From NCBI RefSeq assembly GCF_020283565.1, contig NC_060059.1:10609501-10673500 (forward strand): a stretch of DNA of 64,000 bases, given 5' to 3'. The DNA comes from Trifolium pratense (taxonomy: Eukaryota > Streptophyta > Magnoliopsida > Fabales > Fabaceae). The notes below the pieces were generated by a model. It searched no databases and was not told the DNA's origin. It was given only the letters and a program-made list of their open reading frames with translations. Position 1 is the first letter of the stretch. Each line of letters begins with the position of its first letter. Made by a program: the position numbers and the translations under genes. Shown piece after piece: positions 48,247-59,908 of this stretch.

Positions 48247-51174
48247 ATGTCTATATGCCGATTCGGCTATTCTCCTGTGAACCATATTTGTTCTTTCCCG
48301 AAATACCCTCACAAACTCGTTAAATTCCCTTCGCTGCCACTTTCTGCACTCTCGCGTTCTTCGTCATCAACGATGGAAGCTCCTCCAGAAGGTTATCGCA
48401 GAAACGTTGGAATCTGTCTCATCAATACTCACAAAAAGGTCATTCAATCTCTCTCACTCTCACTCTCATATGAAAGGTTAATATGAATAATAATTGACGA
48501 TGATTATTTCTGTTATGTTGTAGGTTTTCGCGGCTTCAAGATTGGATATTCCAAATTCATGGCAAATGCCTCAGGTAATTTATTTGTATAGAGTTGAATA
48601 AACAAAGGAAGAAATGAATGCATAGAGTTATGAATTTTTGTTATTAATTTATTTATTATTGTAATGTGTTAGTTAATAATGTGGAATTATGTAGGGTGGT
48701 ATTGATGAAGGTGAGGATCCTAGAAGTGCTGCTATTAGAGAACTAAGAGAAGAAACTGGAGTTAGTTCAGCAGAAGTCATTGCTGAGGTACAAATTTTGA
48801 ACTTCTTTACTTGTTTTCAAGTTCCTATAAATTACATATACATTTAATCGTTAGATAGAACGGCGGAATATGTTAAATGAAGATGTGACACTTGATGTGG
48901 ACTCTTTGCGTTTCTACAGACGAATGTGTCATGTCTCCGCATTGTATTGGATTTCGGTTAGGGTGAACAAAATTGGGAAAGTAACTCCTACTCTCTTATC
49001 CAATAATGTATAATAGGCAATTTCCTCCTTGGACTGCTGCATTTTCATTTAACGTGTCATGTCATTTTTTTTTTAACTAATGAACTTAAAAGTGTGACCT
49101 TTTTATTGACGTGTTACAATTTGAAGGACAAAATTGCTAATTCGTAAAAATCAAGGACTAATTTAATTGAGTCGATTACACTACAATTTCAAGGATGAAA
49201 TTGCCTATTCACTCCCTCCCTTATTTATAAAAAAAAATGTTCCTACAAATTGCATGCTTTGTTTACTCTACCCTGTCCTGATTGATAAAACTTGTAACTG
49301 TCAAATTATATTTCACCTCTAATATGTATCATGTTCTTTTGCATGGATTTGTGAGGGGATGGTGGGAAACAAACAATTGTATAAAGTTTCGTCACATATC
49401 ATAAGGAAATACTTTTCTTAAAGTAGATCGATTCTAATTACTGATTGACACAAATCTCATCGTTGATCTGCTGCATCTCATCCCTTTAGGCATACATATA
49501 TCAGCTCATACCTGGAAATGAGAACTTTGGTTTATACTTTAGTTAAATATAGGACTGGGTTGACTAAATTACGAGAATTAAAAAAAAAAGTTTGTTGTAG
49601 TATTAACTTTGTTGAGAATTGACATGTTTTACAAAGTTTACCTTTCAAGAGAGATAATTAGTTTGTCTTTTTGTGATAGTATCCATTGCATGTAGAAAAA
49701 GATGTAACATAATTAGGGGTATGTTGGTTAAGAAATATTTAATGTTATTGAAAATTTGAAAGAGATCTTATGAAAAGGGACAAGAAACAATCTCAAAAGG
49801 GTCCTATTTATTAGTTTCAGAGGCTTCAGAGTGACTGAATTAGGCATGCAATACCTTCTGAAGGTGTTATATGCAGGGAAATTTGATTTGTTTCATTGGG
49901 GTATGTATAAGGCATGAATCTTTGAATAAAGAGTCTGTCAGTATGATTTCTGTTATCTAATATAATTTTGAGAGTGCTTTTCCAGAAAAAGATGTAACAT
50001 AATTAGGGGTATGTTAGTTAAGAAATATTTAATGTTGTTGAAAATTTGAAAGAGATCTTATAAAAAGGGACGAGAAACAATCTCATAAGGGTCCTATTTT
50101 TAGACACAAAAGTTCCGAGGCTTCAGAGTGATTAAATTAGGCAAGCAATGCATTCTGAAGGTGTTATATGCATGTAAATTTGATTTGTTTCATTGGGGTA
50201 TGTATGAGGCATGAATCATTGAGTAAAGAGTCTGTCAGTGTGATTTTTGTTATCTAATCTAATTTTGAGAGTGCTTTTCCAGGTTTTCATTTTCAGTTCT
50301 AATTTGAGAATTTTATGAGTGGTTTAAAGGATTTATTTCATTATAGGCATAGAGTTTCTACGTCAGGTTTTGTTATTTACTAGTTTTTCTGGAGGATGTC
50401 TTATCATAACCTCATAAGTACTGTATTTGTAATATTTCTTTTCTGTTACATCTATATATCATCATAGTCTGATCTGTCAATTAATCCATTCACTAGTATT
50501 ATTAGTGTTCGATCTACCACGATATCCAAAACAAAGTATTTTTCTTTTCTGCTGTATTCATAGAAGTTCATTTTGGTGGCTTTCTGTTGTAGGCACCTTT
50601 CTGGTTAACTTATGACTTCCCACCAAAAGTCAGGGAGAGATTAAATATTCAGTGGGGAACTGATTGGAAGGGGCAGGCACAAAAATGGTAATCGTTTGAA
50701 TATGCTCATTCTGGAGGGAATAAAACTCAAAACAACACAACCAAATTATATAATGTGAAATCAGCATGCATAACTTTGGACAAGTGCAGGGGGAAAGGGT
50801 ATTATTGTTATTGGAAAGACATGAAATAAGGGATATTTTGTTTGTCTTTGCTGAATTGTGTATTTTTACTGATATATGCAGGTTTCTTTTTAAGTTCACT
50901 GGGCAAGATCAAGAAATCAATCTTTTGGGTGATGGTACCGAGAAACCTGAGTTTGGGGAATGGTCATGGATATCACCAGAACAAGTAATTGACCTTGTAA
51001 GTATATGTGATTATGATGACATTTTTAAATTTAATACTGCTTTAAACTAGTTTAGGTTTGGTTCCGTATACAACACAACACATGAATTGGGTTATCTTCT
51101 CTATGCAGGCAGTGGATTTCAAGAAGCCTGTCTACAAGGAAGTCCTTGCAGCGTTTGCTCCACATCTGCAATAA
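48247..51174 (+). CDS. NUDT26: Nudix hydrolase, NUDT26/27-like (organellar dinucleoside polyphosphatase), 6 exons, 203 aa
   Basis: This subfamily cleaves Ap4A, Ap5A and similar dinucleoside polyphosphates and is related to bacterial RppH. Exons: 48247-48438, 48524-48574, 48695-48787, 50593-50687, 50882-50996, 51109-51174; 612 nt in phase. The Nudix box GX5EX7REUXEEXGU is complete at residues 82-104 ([14 protein letters not shown] then RELREETGV). It is preceded by the RppH-type [10 protein letters not shown] and WQMPQ, and followed by [19 protein letters not shown] and WSWISPEQV. The first about 42 residues are Ser-rich and basic ([13 protein letters not shown]), a likely plastid or mitochondrial transit peptide. 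A second in-frame ATG at 48373 ([13 protein letters not shown]) would give a cytosolic form of the NUDT25 type. The exact paralogue name is inferred. A large intron 3 holds a 290-bp tandem duplication. Confidence 0.9.
49696..50282. repeat. 290-bp tandem duplication in Nudix intron 3
   Basis: 49696-49985 and 49986-50282 are adjacent copies starting aaaaagatgtaacataatta and ending gagagtgcttttccag, with about 90 percent or more identity by eye. Both ends look like splice acceptors. Confidence 0.9.
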
Positions 51175-51608
51175 TCTCATCTCTGCTTCTTCAAAAAAAA
51201 ATAAATCTCATCTCTGTTAAAAATATCATGGCATCCAAGTCAGAGTTGTCGTGGATCTGCGGGTTGATTTAAAATAATGTGTCACAATCACATATTACTA
51301 CCGAGACATATATTCTCTTTTTCTCCTCTTGGCCACATGGACAGGCAGAGAAGGAGGATATTTACTGTATTTATATAGTGTATAAGAAATATTTGTGATA
51401 ACTTAACCTACAAATCCTAAGTTCCTTTGGGGACACAAATGATCTTGATCATTTTTTTACAGGAGACTTTCTTTGTATACAGATGTTTTGGGAGATATTT
51501 ATAAGTGGTGCTGAACAACTTTGTTTTCAATTGAAGATAGCGAGATATCTTAATTAATTGGTCCGAGTTGGGTCAAAATAATTAATTGGTCCGAGTTATT
51601 AATATTGT
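51175..51608. other. 3' flank of the Nudix gene
   Basis: No gene seen. A short direct repeat, aattaattggtccgagtt, occurs twice near 51552-51597. Confidence 0.5.
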
Positions 51609-52590
51609 GCCTTTTGCATCAGTTTTTTTTTTGACAAACAATAAACTATCTCATTTCATTATTCAATAAAGAAAGAATACAAGTAGGTATCGACTCAAAG
51701 GTACAACGACTAGACCAAGAAATGGCCGCCCTAGCAAGTGTGTGAGCAACCATGTTCGCTTGCCGCTTAATAAACTTGACCTTAAAGTTTGGATTACATA
51801 AGAGAGTATTTTTAATAAGGCAAATAATAGAACTAAACTCAGAGCTACCGCTGCGTAAATTATGAATTGCATCCACCACACTTTTGGAATCCGTCTCAAA
51901 TATAACATGAGATATGCCTCTTTGTTCCAATACTTTCAATGCTTCAAGTAAGGCTATGGATTCTCCTTCTATAATGGAGCAGTTCCCATTCAACCACGTT
52001 GTTTCAGCCATAACAAAGCGTCCCTCATCATCACGAAGACACCAACCAAAACTGGACCTGTTTCGCTCTTTGTGAAAAGCCGCATCAACATTGCGCTTGT
52101 ACCATCCTTGGACTGGTTTTTGCCAACGTGTATCCTGCTGCTGTTGTGCAATTTGACTCCTATTCTGCTGTACCTGTGCAACCGAGAACCACTCATTCCA
52201 TAGGTGTCGAGTCTTAACTCCTAAGCTTGTTCCCGGTTCATTATTATCATTCCAAACGCAATTATTCCTATTATTCCAAAGTATCCCTACCAACATTGCG
52301 AAAGTACCTGCTGTTTCTTTGTTTTCTGTCAAACAGATGCTAAAAATCATGTCTGCTACACTGCAGAACTGCTGCAATCTTGGCGTGATGATCTGTTCTA
52401 GTCCTGCTGCCTGCCGAGCTTGATGACTGGTTGCACACCCGAAAAACACATGCCAATCGTCTTCATTATGTTGATTACAAAGTGGACATAATAGCGAACA
52501 AGGAACACGTCTTTCTTGTAATCTCATACGGGTAGGTAAACATCCTTTAACTATCCTCCATAGAAGATGTTTAGCCTTTTGCATCAGTTT
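51609..52590 (-). mobile_element. 5'-truncated LINE insertion with 17-bp target duplication and intact 312-codon frame
   Basis: The inserted DNA spans 51626-52573. The 17-bp repeat gccttttgcatcagttt flanks it exactly at 51609-51625 and 52574-52590, and a T run (the poly(A) tail on the minus strand) follows at 51626. The frame 52584-51646 encodes zf-RVT (HLLWRIVKGCLPTRMRLQER, then CPLCNQHNEDDWHVFFGC) and RNase H (WYKRNVDAAFHKERN, GESIALLEALKVL, VIFETDSKSVVDAI, VKFIKRQANMVAHTLARA). The reverse transcriptase is missing. No stops or frameshifts, so the insertion is young. The ATG lies in the target duplication and not in the element. Confidence 0.9.
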
Positions 52591-54045
52591 AAACCTAGTT
52601 CTTTGACAAAAAAAAGCTAGTTCTGAAATTTTTCACAAGCATTAGGATTTCAGCTTCTCATCTGTCCATGAAGTTGCTGAATTTTGATAAGAGAATGATA
52701 GAGAAGGGGTCTAAATCAAGTCTTTAGCTCAAAAAACTTATGCACTATACACCAATAAGAATAAGCAAAGAAAGTTTTTCCCAGGTGGAGTTTATGTTCA
52801 ATATTTATTTAAGATGAGATTTTGGGTCTGAATACTCTCCCTCTCCTGTGCATTCTCTCATGCTGTTAATGTTGCACTAATTTGAACCATTCAGCCACCT
52901 TTTTTCCCTCTCTCTAGAATAATTTTTTCGTTCTCTTTGTGGTCGATATAGGATATGTTTCCATGAGATTTTACACTCTCACACAGAAGTATTTTTTGAC
53001 TGTCTTTTCAAGCTAGTTATATCTTTCTTTAACTCCAAGATTTCCAATCAAGCACTAGAGTACTTTTCTTCAAATCTAGTTGTAAATTAAAATAATATCG
53101 ACACGAGTTTTATACAAGAAAAAGAAGTGTACATATAAGATAAGAGTACAGGTAATAAAAAAAGGAAAAAAAGATAAGAGTACATATGCTCCAAAACTAC
53201 ATTTCAATATCCAAGTTGGTACCAAACTTTGTTAGTCAATGCGCGCTACAGTTTTCTTCATGCATAGAGTGATCAAAAGACAACTCCTGGAACAATACAT
53301 TAAGGATCCGATATACTTCACCATTTGTTTTCTCTAATTAGGAACACTGACAATTTTAAAAAAAGAAAAAGGAACAGTGTTAGTGTGGTTTTAGAAAATA
53401 TGTTTGTTTGCTCTCGAGCACGGTATCAACCATTCAAGTCCTTTTTCTTATGCTGATTTTAAAATGTCGCTGTATAAACGAGTTGAAGAATCTGCAACTT
53501 TATGCAGAAATATTTTTCTTCAGTAATAATTTTGTGTTTCATCAGTAGCTCATTTATGAATAGCTTTGCAAAATCGTTTGATTTACTTTACACGAGGCCT
53601 TCCTGTCATCATAGACTTAAACTTCCATTAGGAATCTTCAAATCATTTCATATGCCCATTATTCATTCTTGATCAACTGATTTTCCTTACATGTTATTCT
53701 GTCAACAACATTCATATATTATCATTCATCAACAATCGTCCATAAAAATTCCTTGCACATACCAAATATTTTTATCAGTCGTAAGGATAATATGTTTGTT
53801 ATTATTACGAAATATAGACCAAGTTAGAAACCCTGAACTATAAATAGCCACATATCATTCCAAAATGATTGATACATTCCATGAGAAACAGTTTATGTTC
53901 ATCCAAAAATACATATGCCTTTTCAAAATAAGTCTACACTATGTCCCTCTTACAAGCTCAGTCTCCTTTTGAGTGAATCATAAAACAGGCCTGGACTCCG
54001 AGCAGAAAAGTTGTGAACAAAATAGAACCAGAAACTCTTCAGTTC
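52591..54045. other. intergenic, no gene seen
   Basis: AT-rich spacer between the LINE insertion and the glycosyltransferase gene, with stops in all frames. No bounded repeat was recognised. Confidence 0.5.
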
Positions 54046-55497
54046 TTACCTCCCTAGTATGTCTTGTATTTGGTCGGCAACAATGTCTGCCACAATCTCA
54101 GGCGAGAACTGTCTTATCATGTCCTCCCTCGCCTTTCTACCTCTGGCTTTAGCCTCAGCGGGATTATCCATCACCTGCCTCATAAGAACCCGAAGTAGAG
54201 ATTCGGAAGGTTCAGCCCAAAGATGTCCTTCAAATGGACCTTCCATTACTTCACTCATTCTATCTACTGCTAGTGGATAGCTATTATCCTCTGTCAAAAA
54301 TTCAGTTGGTCCAGACCAATTCGTAGCAATCACCGGCAACGACATTGACATTGCTTCCACCAGAGGTCTTCCCCATCCTTCTCCTCTCGAAGGAAGAACA
54401 AAAGCATCAGCTGCCCTATAAACCCTCGGCAATTCACTTTGTGCAATGTGTGTATCAATAACATAGACCGAAGCCCAACCACTAACCGGTTCTTCAACTT
54501 CAGAATTCTCAACAAAATCCAATATTTTGTTCCCAAAATCCCCATCAGTATGATATGGATTTGTTAACAAATATAAAGCAACACTATCATCTTTCGAAAA
54601 TTCCTTCAAATATGATCTTAACAACACATCCCACCCTTTCCTATACTCCCACTTGAAAATACTTAAAAACACAAAACCCTTCTTCACCTCAGAACCTAAA
54701 ACCAGTTTCGCCGTCGAACCAAGATCCAATGGCTTGTACTTGACAGGATCAAAGAATTCCACATCAATAGGTTGAACAATCTTCACCACCTTGGAAGGAA
54801 CAACACCACTTTCAATAAATGTAGACCTATGAAACTCAGTAGGAACCCAAACATAGTCCATCCGATTACACCGCTCGACATGTTCGACATTCACTCTATC
54901 AGTCTCAAACATAGTCCTACCAATCACAGCCTTAAAATGATGATAATATGATGGTGGACATGGAAAAGTTTCAAACAATGGAGGGTACCAAGCACCAGGT
55001 TCACTATGACAAACCACAATAGTCTCATTCATATTACACTTAGTTTGGATCAATTCAATAGCTAAATTCTTCATATTTTGTGGCAAACCCTCCCAAAAAT
55101 CCAAAGATTGAAGATCACCATGATGCTCAATTGCTAACCTAAAAGAATGAATTTTTCTATGACCATGAAGAGATAAAATGTAAGACCAACCTTCTGAGCT
55201 ATACCCACCACCTGAAAGAAAAGGAGACATCCATAGAAGACAATGGGAGGGTGTAGGAATTGGTTTTGGGGGTGAAAAAAGTGACCTAATTGAATGAAAA
55301 GGGGTTTTTGATTTGAGGGAGTATTTCAAGTAATGAACTTTATAGTAATTTGTTGTTGTGAAACCTAAGAAGATTGCTGTAAATAGAATGATTAAGGGGA
55401 GTGTTTGAAATGCAAAAATTTTGAATTTTGATTTGATGGGGTTGGTTGGTGGATTGGGAAGAACATTGTTTTGGTTTGATGATTCAATGGAATTCAT
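54046..55497 (-). CDS. glycosyltransferase, GT-B fold, type II membrane protein, 483 aa
   Basis: A single-exon gene, start ATG (MNSIESSNQNN) to TAA. Residues about 26-48 are one hydrophobic segment (FQTLPLIILFTAIFLGFTT) after a short polar N-terminus, so a Golgi-type type II membrane anchor is inferred. The C-terminal half has the GT4/GT1-family pattern: FKWEYRKGWDVLLRSYLKEF for the sugar-nucleotide domain start, then EX7E within SRGEGWGRPLVEAMSMSLP followed by VIATNWSGPTEFL, where the two glutamates usually contact the donor nucleotide. Donor and acceptor are not known. It resembles plant proteins annotated only as UDP-glycosyltransferase superfamily or glycosyl transferase family 1. Length is complete. 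Confidence 0.85.
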   Translation of the reverse strand: MNSIESSNQNNVLPNPPTNPIKSKFKIFAFQTLPLIILFTAIFLGFTTTNYYKVHYLKYSLKSKTPFHSIRSLFSPPKPIPTPSHCLLWMSPFLSGGGYSSEGWSYILSLHGHRKIHSFRLAIEHHGDLQSLDFWEGLPQNMKNLAIELIQTKCNMNETIVVCHSEPGAWYPPLFETFPCPPSYYHHFKAVIGRTMFETDRVNVEHVERCNRMDYVWVPTEFHRSTFIESGVVPSKVVKIVQPIDVEFFDPVKYKPLDLGSTAKLVLGSEVKKGFVFLSIFKWEYRKGWDVLLRSYLKEFSKDDSVALYLLTNPYHTDGDFGNKILDFVENSEVEEPVSGWASVYVIDTHIAQSELPRVYRAADAFVLPSRGEGWGRPLVEAMSMSLPVIATNWSGPTEFLTEDNSYPLAVDRMSEVMEGPFEGHLWAEPSESLLRVLMRQVMDNPAEAKARGRKAREDMIRQFSPEIVADIVADQIQDILGR

Positions 55498-55936
55498 GAT
55501 GTGAGTGTAGAATCAAAGTGTTACATTCAGAAAATGAGAGAAATGAAATGATACCATGTCTAGAGAGAGAGAGAGAGAAGAGTGAGAAACCTGAAATGGG
55601 ACAAAATTGGAAATCGTTTTTTTTTTTGTTGTTCTGATTCATTGGATTCACACCGAATTTGTTTTCATTTCCTTAAAACTTCTGGTGGAAATTGGAAAAG
55701 GGTGAAAATTGGGAGATTGTACAGCAATTTAGGTTTTTACTTTCAATTTCAATATTCAATTAACAAATTGGTCTGTCTCAAAACGACTCACTTGATAGTG
55801 CAAGACACTCTAATTTGCGGGAGCTTGAGTTCGAAAAACAAAAAACCAAATTGATCCCTACTTGGTTTCAAATTACTCAATTGGGTGGTGTGAAAGTTAC
55901 ACGTCATGTTAGATATATGTATTTTTAAAAAGAGTC
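55498..55936. other. upstream region of the glycosyltransferase gene
   Basis: Contains a (GA)n run at about 55562-55577 (agagagagagagaga) within the likely 5' untranslated region. No further gene is seen. Confidence 0.5.
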
Positions 55937-56123
55937 ATGCTAAACAGTGCCCCTGGGGAGAGGCACTAGTTAAACATACTAAAAAAGAAAACAAATGATA
56001 AAGTTAATGATGAGAGAGAATAACTTTTCACATCATTAAAACATTGAATGCACAATTTACGAGATAAAACTTCTATATTTGTATCCTTAATTAGTGCCCC
56101 GCCCCGGGGGCACTGTTTAGCAT
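55937..56123. mobile_element. MITE, about 187 bp, with atgctaaacagtgcccc ends
   Basis: The left end atgctaaacagtgcccctgg and the inverse of the right end (atgctaaacagtgccccc) are inverted repeats, and both continue toward agtta/taatt on the inside. The target duplication is not obvious. It lies between the glycosyltransferase and receptor kinase genes. Confidence 0.65.
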
Positions 56124-56522
56124 TTTCCTTTTAAAAATCGGACCATCCCTTCACTTTTCTTTATATTTTTTTATTGGAGAAGAATGCGTGTTGGAGAAGA
56201 TTGTTCTCTGCAATAAAGTCGCTAGATAAATTTCTTTAATAACTTTGACTAAATGAGGCCGTGTCAAGTGGAATGAGCTAGACTCTACAACGTGACAAAC
56301 TAAAATTTAAATTCCGACTAAGAGAGATTGTAACATTGAGTGTCTCATTGTGTCAAATAATTTTACATCAAGTGTAAGAATCTAGGAAAACAAAATACAA
56401 AACTTTGCACACTAAAGTAGGGAAAAACAAACAAACAATTATAGCATATAATAAGTTGCCATGATTTACAAGCTGTATAAGCCTTAAGAAAACTAAAACT
56501 ATATATTTGATGTGTGCATTAT

Positions 56523-59500
56523 CTACAAATTCTTGATAACTTCTCTCATTGTAGGTCTCCTACGTGGATCCCTTTCTGTACATTTGAAAGCCACCAAAAG
56601 CACCTTGGTTACTTCCTTCATCACATTTGAATTATATCTAGAAATTTCATTGGCAAGTTCTGAATCAACAATTTCATCAACAACTCCTGTTTCCTCCCAC
56701 AATGATCTCACCCAAGAAACAATATCCATTCCTTCCATAAATGATGAATCTATTGCCTTCTTTCTTGATATCAACTCAAGCAAAACCACCCCATAACTGT
56801 ATACATCAGATTCCTTTCCCATTACAGTTGTATATGCATTCTCTGTCCCAACAATATTTAAGCATATTAGTCCACATAACAATTATAAAGATCAAAAATG
56901 CAAAAAAATCAGCAACATTAGTCAAAGATGGCGTAGAAGAATTATTACCTGGTGCGATGTAACCGAGTGTACCAGAAACATTTATTGACTGTGTTGAGGT
57001 AGAACTAGAAGACTGATCCAAAAGCTTAGCTAGGCCGAAATCAGCAATATGAGGCTCCATGTCAGAATCTAAAAGTATGTTGCTTGTTTTGATGTCTCTA
57101 TGAACTATGACAGGATCACAGTCATAATGAAGATAAGCCAATCCTTGAGCAATTCCAACAGCTATCTTATTCCTGACATTCCATTTTAACGATTGCGGTG
57201 GATTCTTCTCGTGCAAAACTTCATAAAGGCTTCCATTTGGCATGTATTTGTATGAGATTAGACCATAGTTTTCTCTCAACCAAACACCTTCAAGTCTCAC
57301 CAAATTTCTATGCCTAATCTGTGAAAGTGTTTTGATTTCTCTTAACATGCTTAAGCGTTTTCGTTCGTTCTCGCCAAATACAAGTTTCTTCACTGCCAAA
57401 ATATTGTCTGGACCTATTACAGCTTTGTAAACAACTCCTTCAGCACCTCTGCCTATAATATACTCATCATTTAGATTCTCTGTAGCTTTCATCACTTTCT
57501 TGAGAAGGTCATTTTCTTCGGTGACGATGGCTTCCTGTTTAGACTTTCTGACTAAAAATATATAAATTAGTCCTAGCAAGAGCACCACAAATATCGAGGA
57601 TCCAAGTGCTATCATCACAATTGCAAGTTTACTGTGACCTTTTGATTTTACGGCATCTTGATTACATAGCTTTAAATGGCTACTTCTTGAGAAATTCAAG
57701 CCATTGGATAACAAAAGGCTAACACACAGGCCCGGATTGCCCAAAAATGATGAAGAAGAATTCGATAAGTTCGTCAGTTTTTGTGATACTGAACCTTCTA
57801 AAGAATTGTATGAGATGTTCAGTTCGGATAATGAACTTAGCTCGTCGAGAACTTGTATGCTTCCTGTCAAATTGTTCCAAGATAGATCCAGGTTTACCAG
57901 ACTCTTCAGGTTTCCTATCTCCCTAGGGAGCTCACCTACTAGTCCATTAGCACTTAGATTCAAATCATATGACAAACTCTGCAATTCTCCAATTGATTTC
58001 GGAATATTTCCTCCAAAGTTATTTCCACCAAGTTTTAAGTCATTGAGATTTTCAAATTCTGACAAGAAAGTTGGGATTCCCTCACTAAAATTATTCTCAC
58101 TAAGAATTAAAGTGGCTAATGCTGTCCAGCTCCGAAAACTCGATGGAAACGAACCATTAAGGAAATTGAATCCCACATCAAAACTAATCATTTTGGTACA
58201 CTTTGAAAGTTGAGGTGGCAAAGGACCTTCCAAATTATTGAAAGAAAGATCCAAACTCTGAAGATTCACAAGGTTTCCAAGCTCTAAGGGTACAAAACCC
58301 GTTAAGCTGTTTGTGGACAAATCTAAGAGAGAGAGATTTGTGCAGTTACTCAAACTTGACGGAATTGTTCCGTTGATACTGTTGTTTCTGAGGCTCATGA
58401 ACGAGAAATTTGGATTCTTTTCAAAATCAGGAAGACGCCCGGAAAAATTATTATCCTCGAGTCTCACCCTTGTGAGAGTTGTACACCTTCCTACATCAGA
58501 AGGTATGCTTCCAATAAATTGATTACCACCCATATCCAGCAATTCTAATTGCTTTCCAAAACAAAGATTTGGTGGAAGTGTACCATTGAACATGTTAAAC
58601 GTAAAATCCAACCACACCAAACTGCTATTAATTCCTAAGCTTTGAGGTATAACTCCCGAGAATCGGTTGTTAAACAATGAGATGTTCTTGAGATTTTTGA
58701 GCTCGGTCATCTCTAAAGGTAGCTCCCCGTATAGACTATTATTATACACAAGGACATGCTCAAGGCTTTGAATTTTCCATATGCTAAGTGGAATTTCACC
58801 TACCAAATGGTTTTGGAACAATTGAAGCTCGAGTAATTTACTCAACTTTCCCAACTCACTAGGAATTTCCCCCTCAAGTTCATTGAAATACAAATGTAAC
58901 AGTTTCAATGACTTACAATTACCAATCTGTGGAGGTATATTCCCAGACAAAAGATTGTTCGGAATCAGTAGATTAGTAAGGTTGTGAAGTAAACCTAAAC
59001 TTGATGGTATGCTACCCTCTAAGTTATTAAATGAGGCATAGAATTCTGTTAGACCACTACAATTCCCTAAACTTGATGGAATACTACCAATAAATTTATT
59101 GTCTGAAAGACTCAGAATATTTAAGTTTTTGCAATTTTTCAACCCGAATTGAATGGTACCTCCAAGATTATTACTATTGAGGCTTAGGTAAATAAGTTCT
59201 TTTAGATCGTTTAGACTCTCAGGAAGAACTCCATCCAATCGATTCGAGTCCAAAATTACGGAACTCAATTGACTACAATTTCCAATATTAGCAGGAATTG
59301 AACCACTTAAGATATTATTGAAGAGATACAAATCTGTCAAATGATTAAGTTGAAACAAGGATTGAGGAATTTCACCACTGAAGTTGTTTGAAGAAAGATC
59401 CATGTACTGAAGCTTACTACAATTGCTTAATTCTGAAGGAATTTCTCCTGAGAAATCATTAAGTGACAAATCTAGGGTTTGAAGGTGAATTAATTTTCCA

Positions 59501-59757
59501 ATTCCAGATCCTAATTGACCAGAAATTGAATAATCAGTTAGATTTAGAGTTATTACATTTAAAGCATGATCACATTCTACTCCTTTCCATGAAGAACATG
59601 GAGTGGAATCAGAGGATTTCCATGTGGAGTTTATGATAGGAGAAACAACATTCATGTGGCTCAAGAGTGACAATAGAGCCAAACCCTCAAAATTCAATGC
59701 AGAAGAAGCATATAACAATGTAGAAAAACAAAGAAGCAACACTAAGTGATGCTCCAT
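56523..59757 (-). CDS. LRR receptor-like kinase, PEPR1/PEPR2-like (subfamily XI), 2 exons, 1042 aa
   Basis: PEPR kinases are plasma-membrane receptors for Pep danger peptides. Exons: 59757-56949 and 56842-56523 (phase 1); 3129 nt. Signal peptide residues 1-20 (MEHHLVLLLCFSTLLYASSA), LRR N-cap with TPCSSWKGVECD, then about 25 LRRs of the LxxLxLxxNxLSGxIPxxL type. A membrane segment (LAIVMIALGSSIFVVLLLGL) and a complete kinase follow: AVKKL lysine, IVHRDIKTSNILLD, IADFGLAKLL, SGTLGYIAPEN, SDVYSYGVVLLEL. It is an RD kinase with all catalytic residues. The ends NFEGLALLSLL and GLISYKYMPNGSLYEVLHEK match the PEPR group closely. The intron splits GYIAPEN in the activation segment. Start: the first ATG; upstream codons include only TTG after an in-frame stop. 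The ligand is inferred, not shown. Confidence 0.9.
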
Positions 59758-59834
59758 AGAAAAGGAAACACAACAAGCTAGCACATAGACAAGTATTATG
59801 AATACTGGCGACAACAATTCTTAGTCAGACTTTA

Positions 59835-59908
59835 CTGAACACAGGTAAGACAATATAAAACTATGAATGCTAAGGTAACAAAGTTTTAATAGGGGAAAAA
59901 GCACTCAC
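59835..59908 (-). other. probable 5' untranslated intron of the PEPR-like gene
   Basis: On the gene strand AAG|GTGAGTGC (donor at 59908) and TGTGTTCAG|TAAAG (acceptor at 59835) delimit a 74-bp intron just before the coding start. Position and sites are good, but there is no transcript to confirm it. Confidence 0.4.

Noticed and set aside
57704..58213. 169-codon open frame on the plus strand
   Set aside because: It is antisense to the LRR region of the PEPR-like kinase; the repeated leucine codons read backwards keep it open. No domain.
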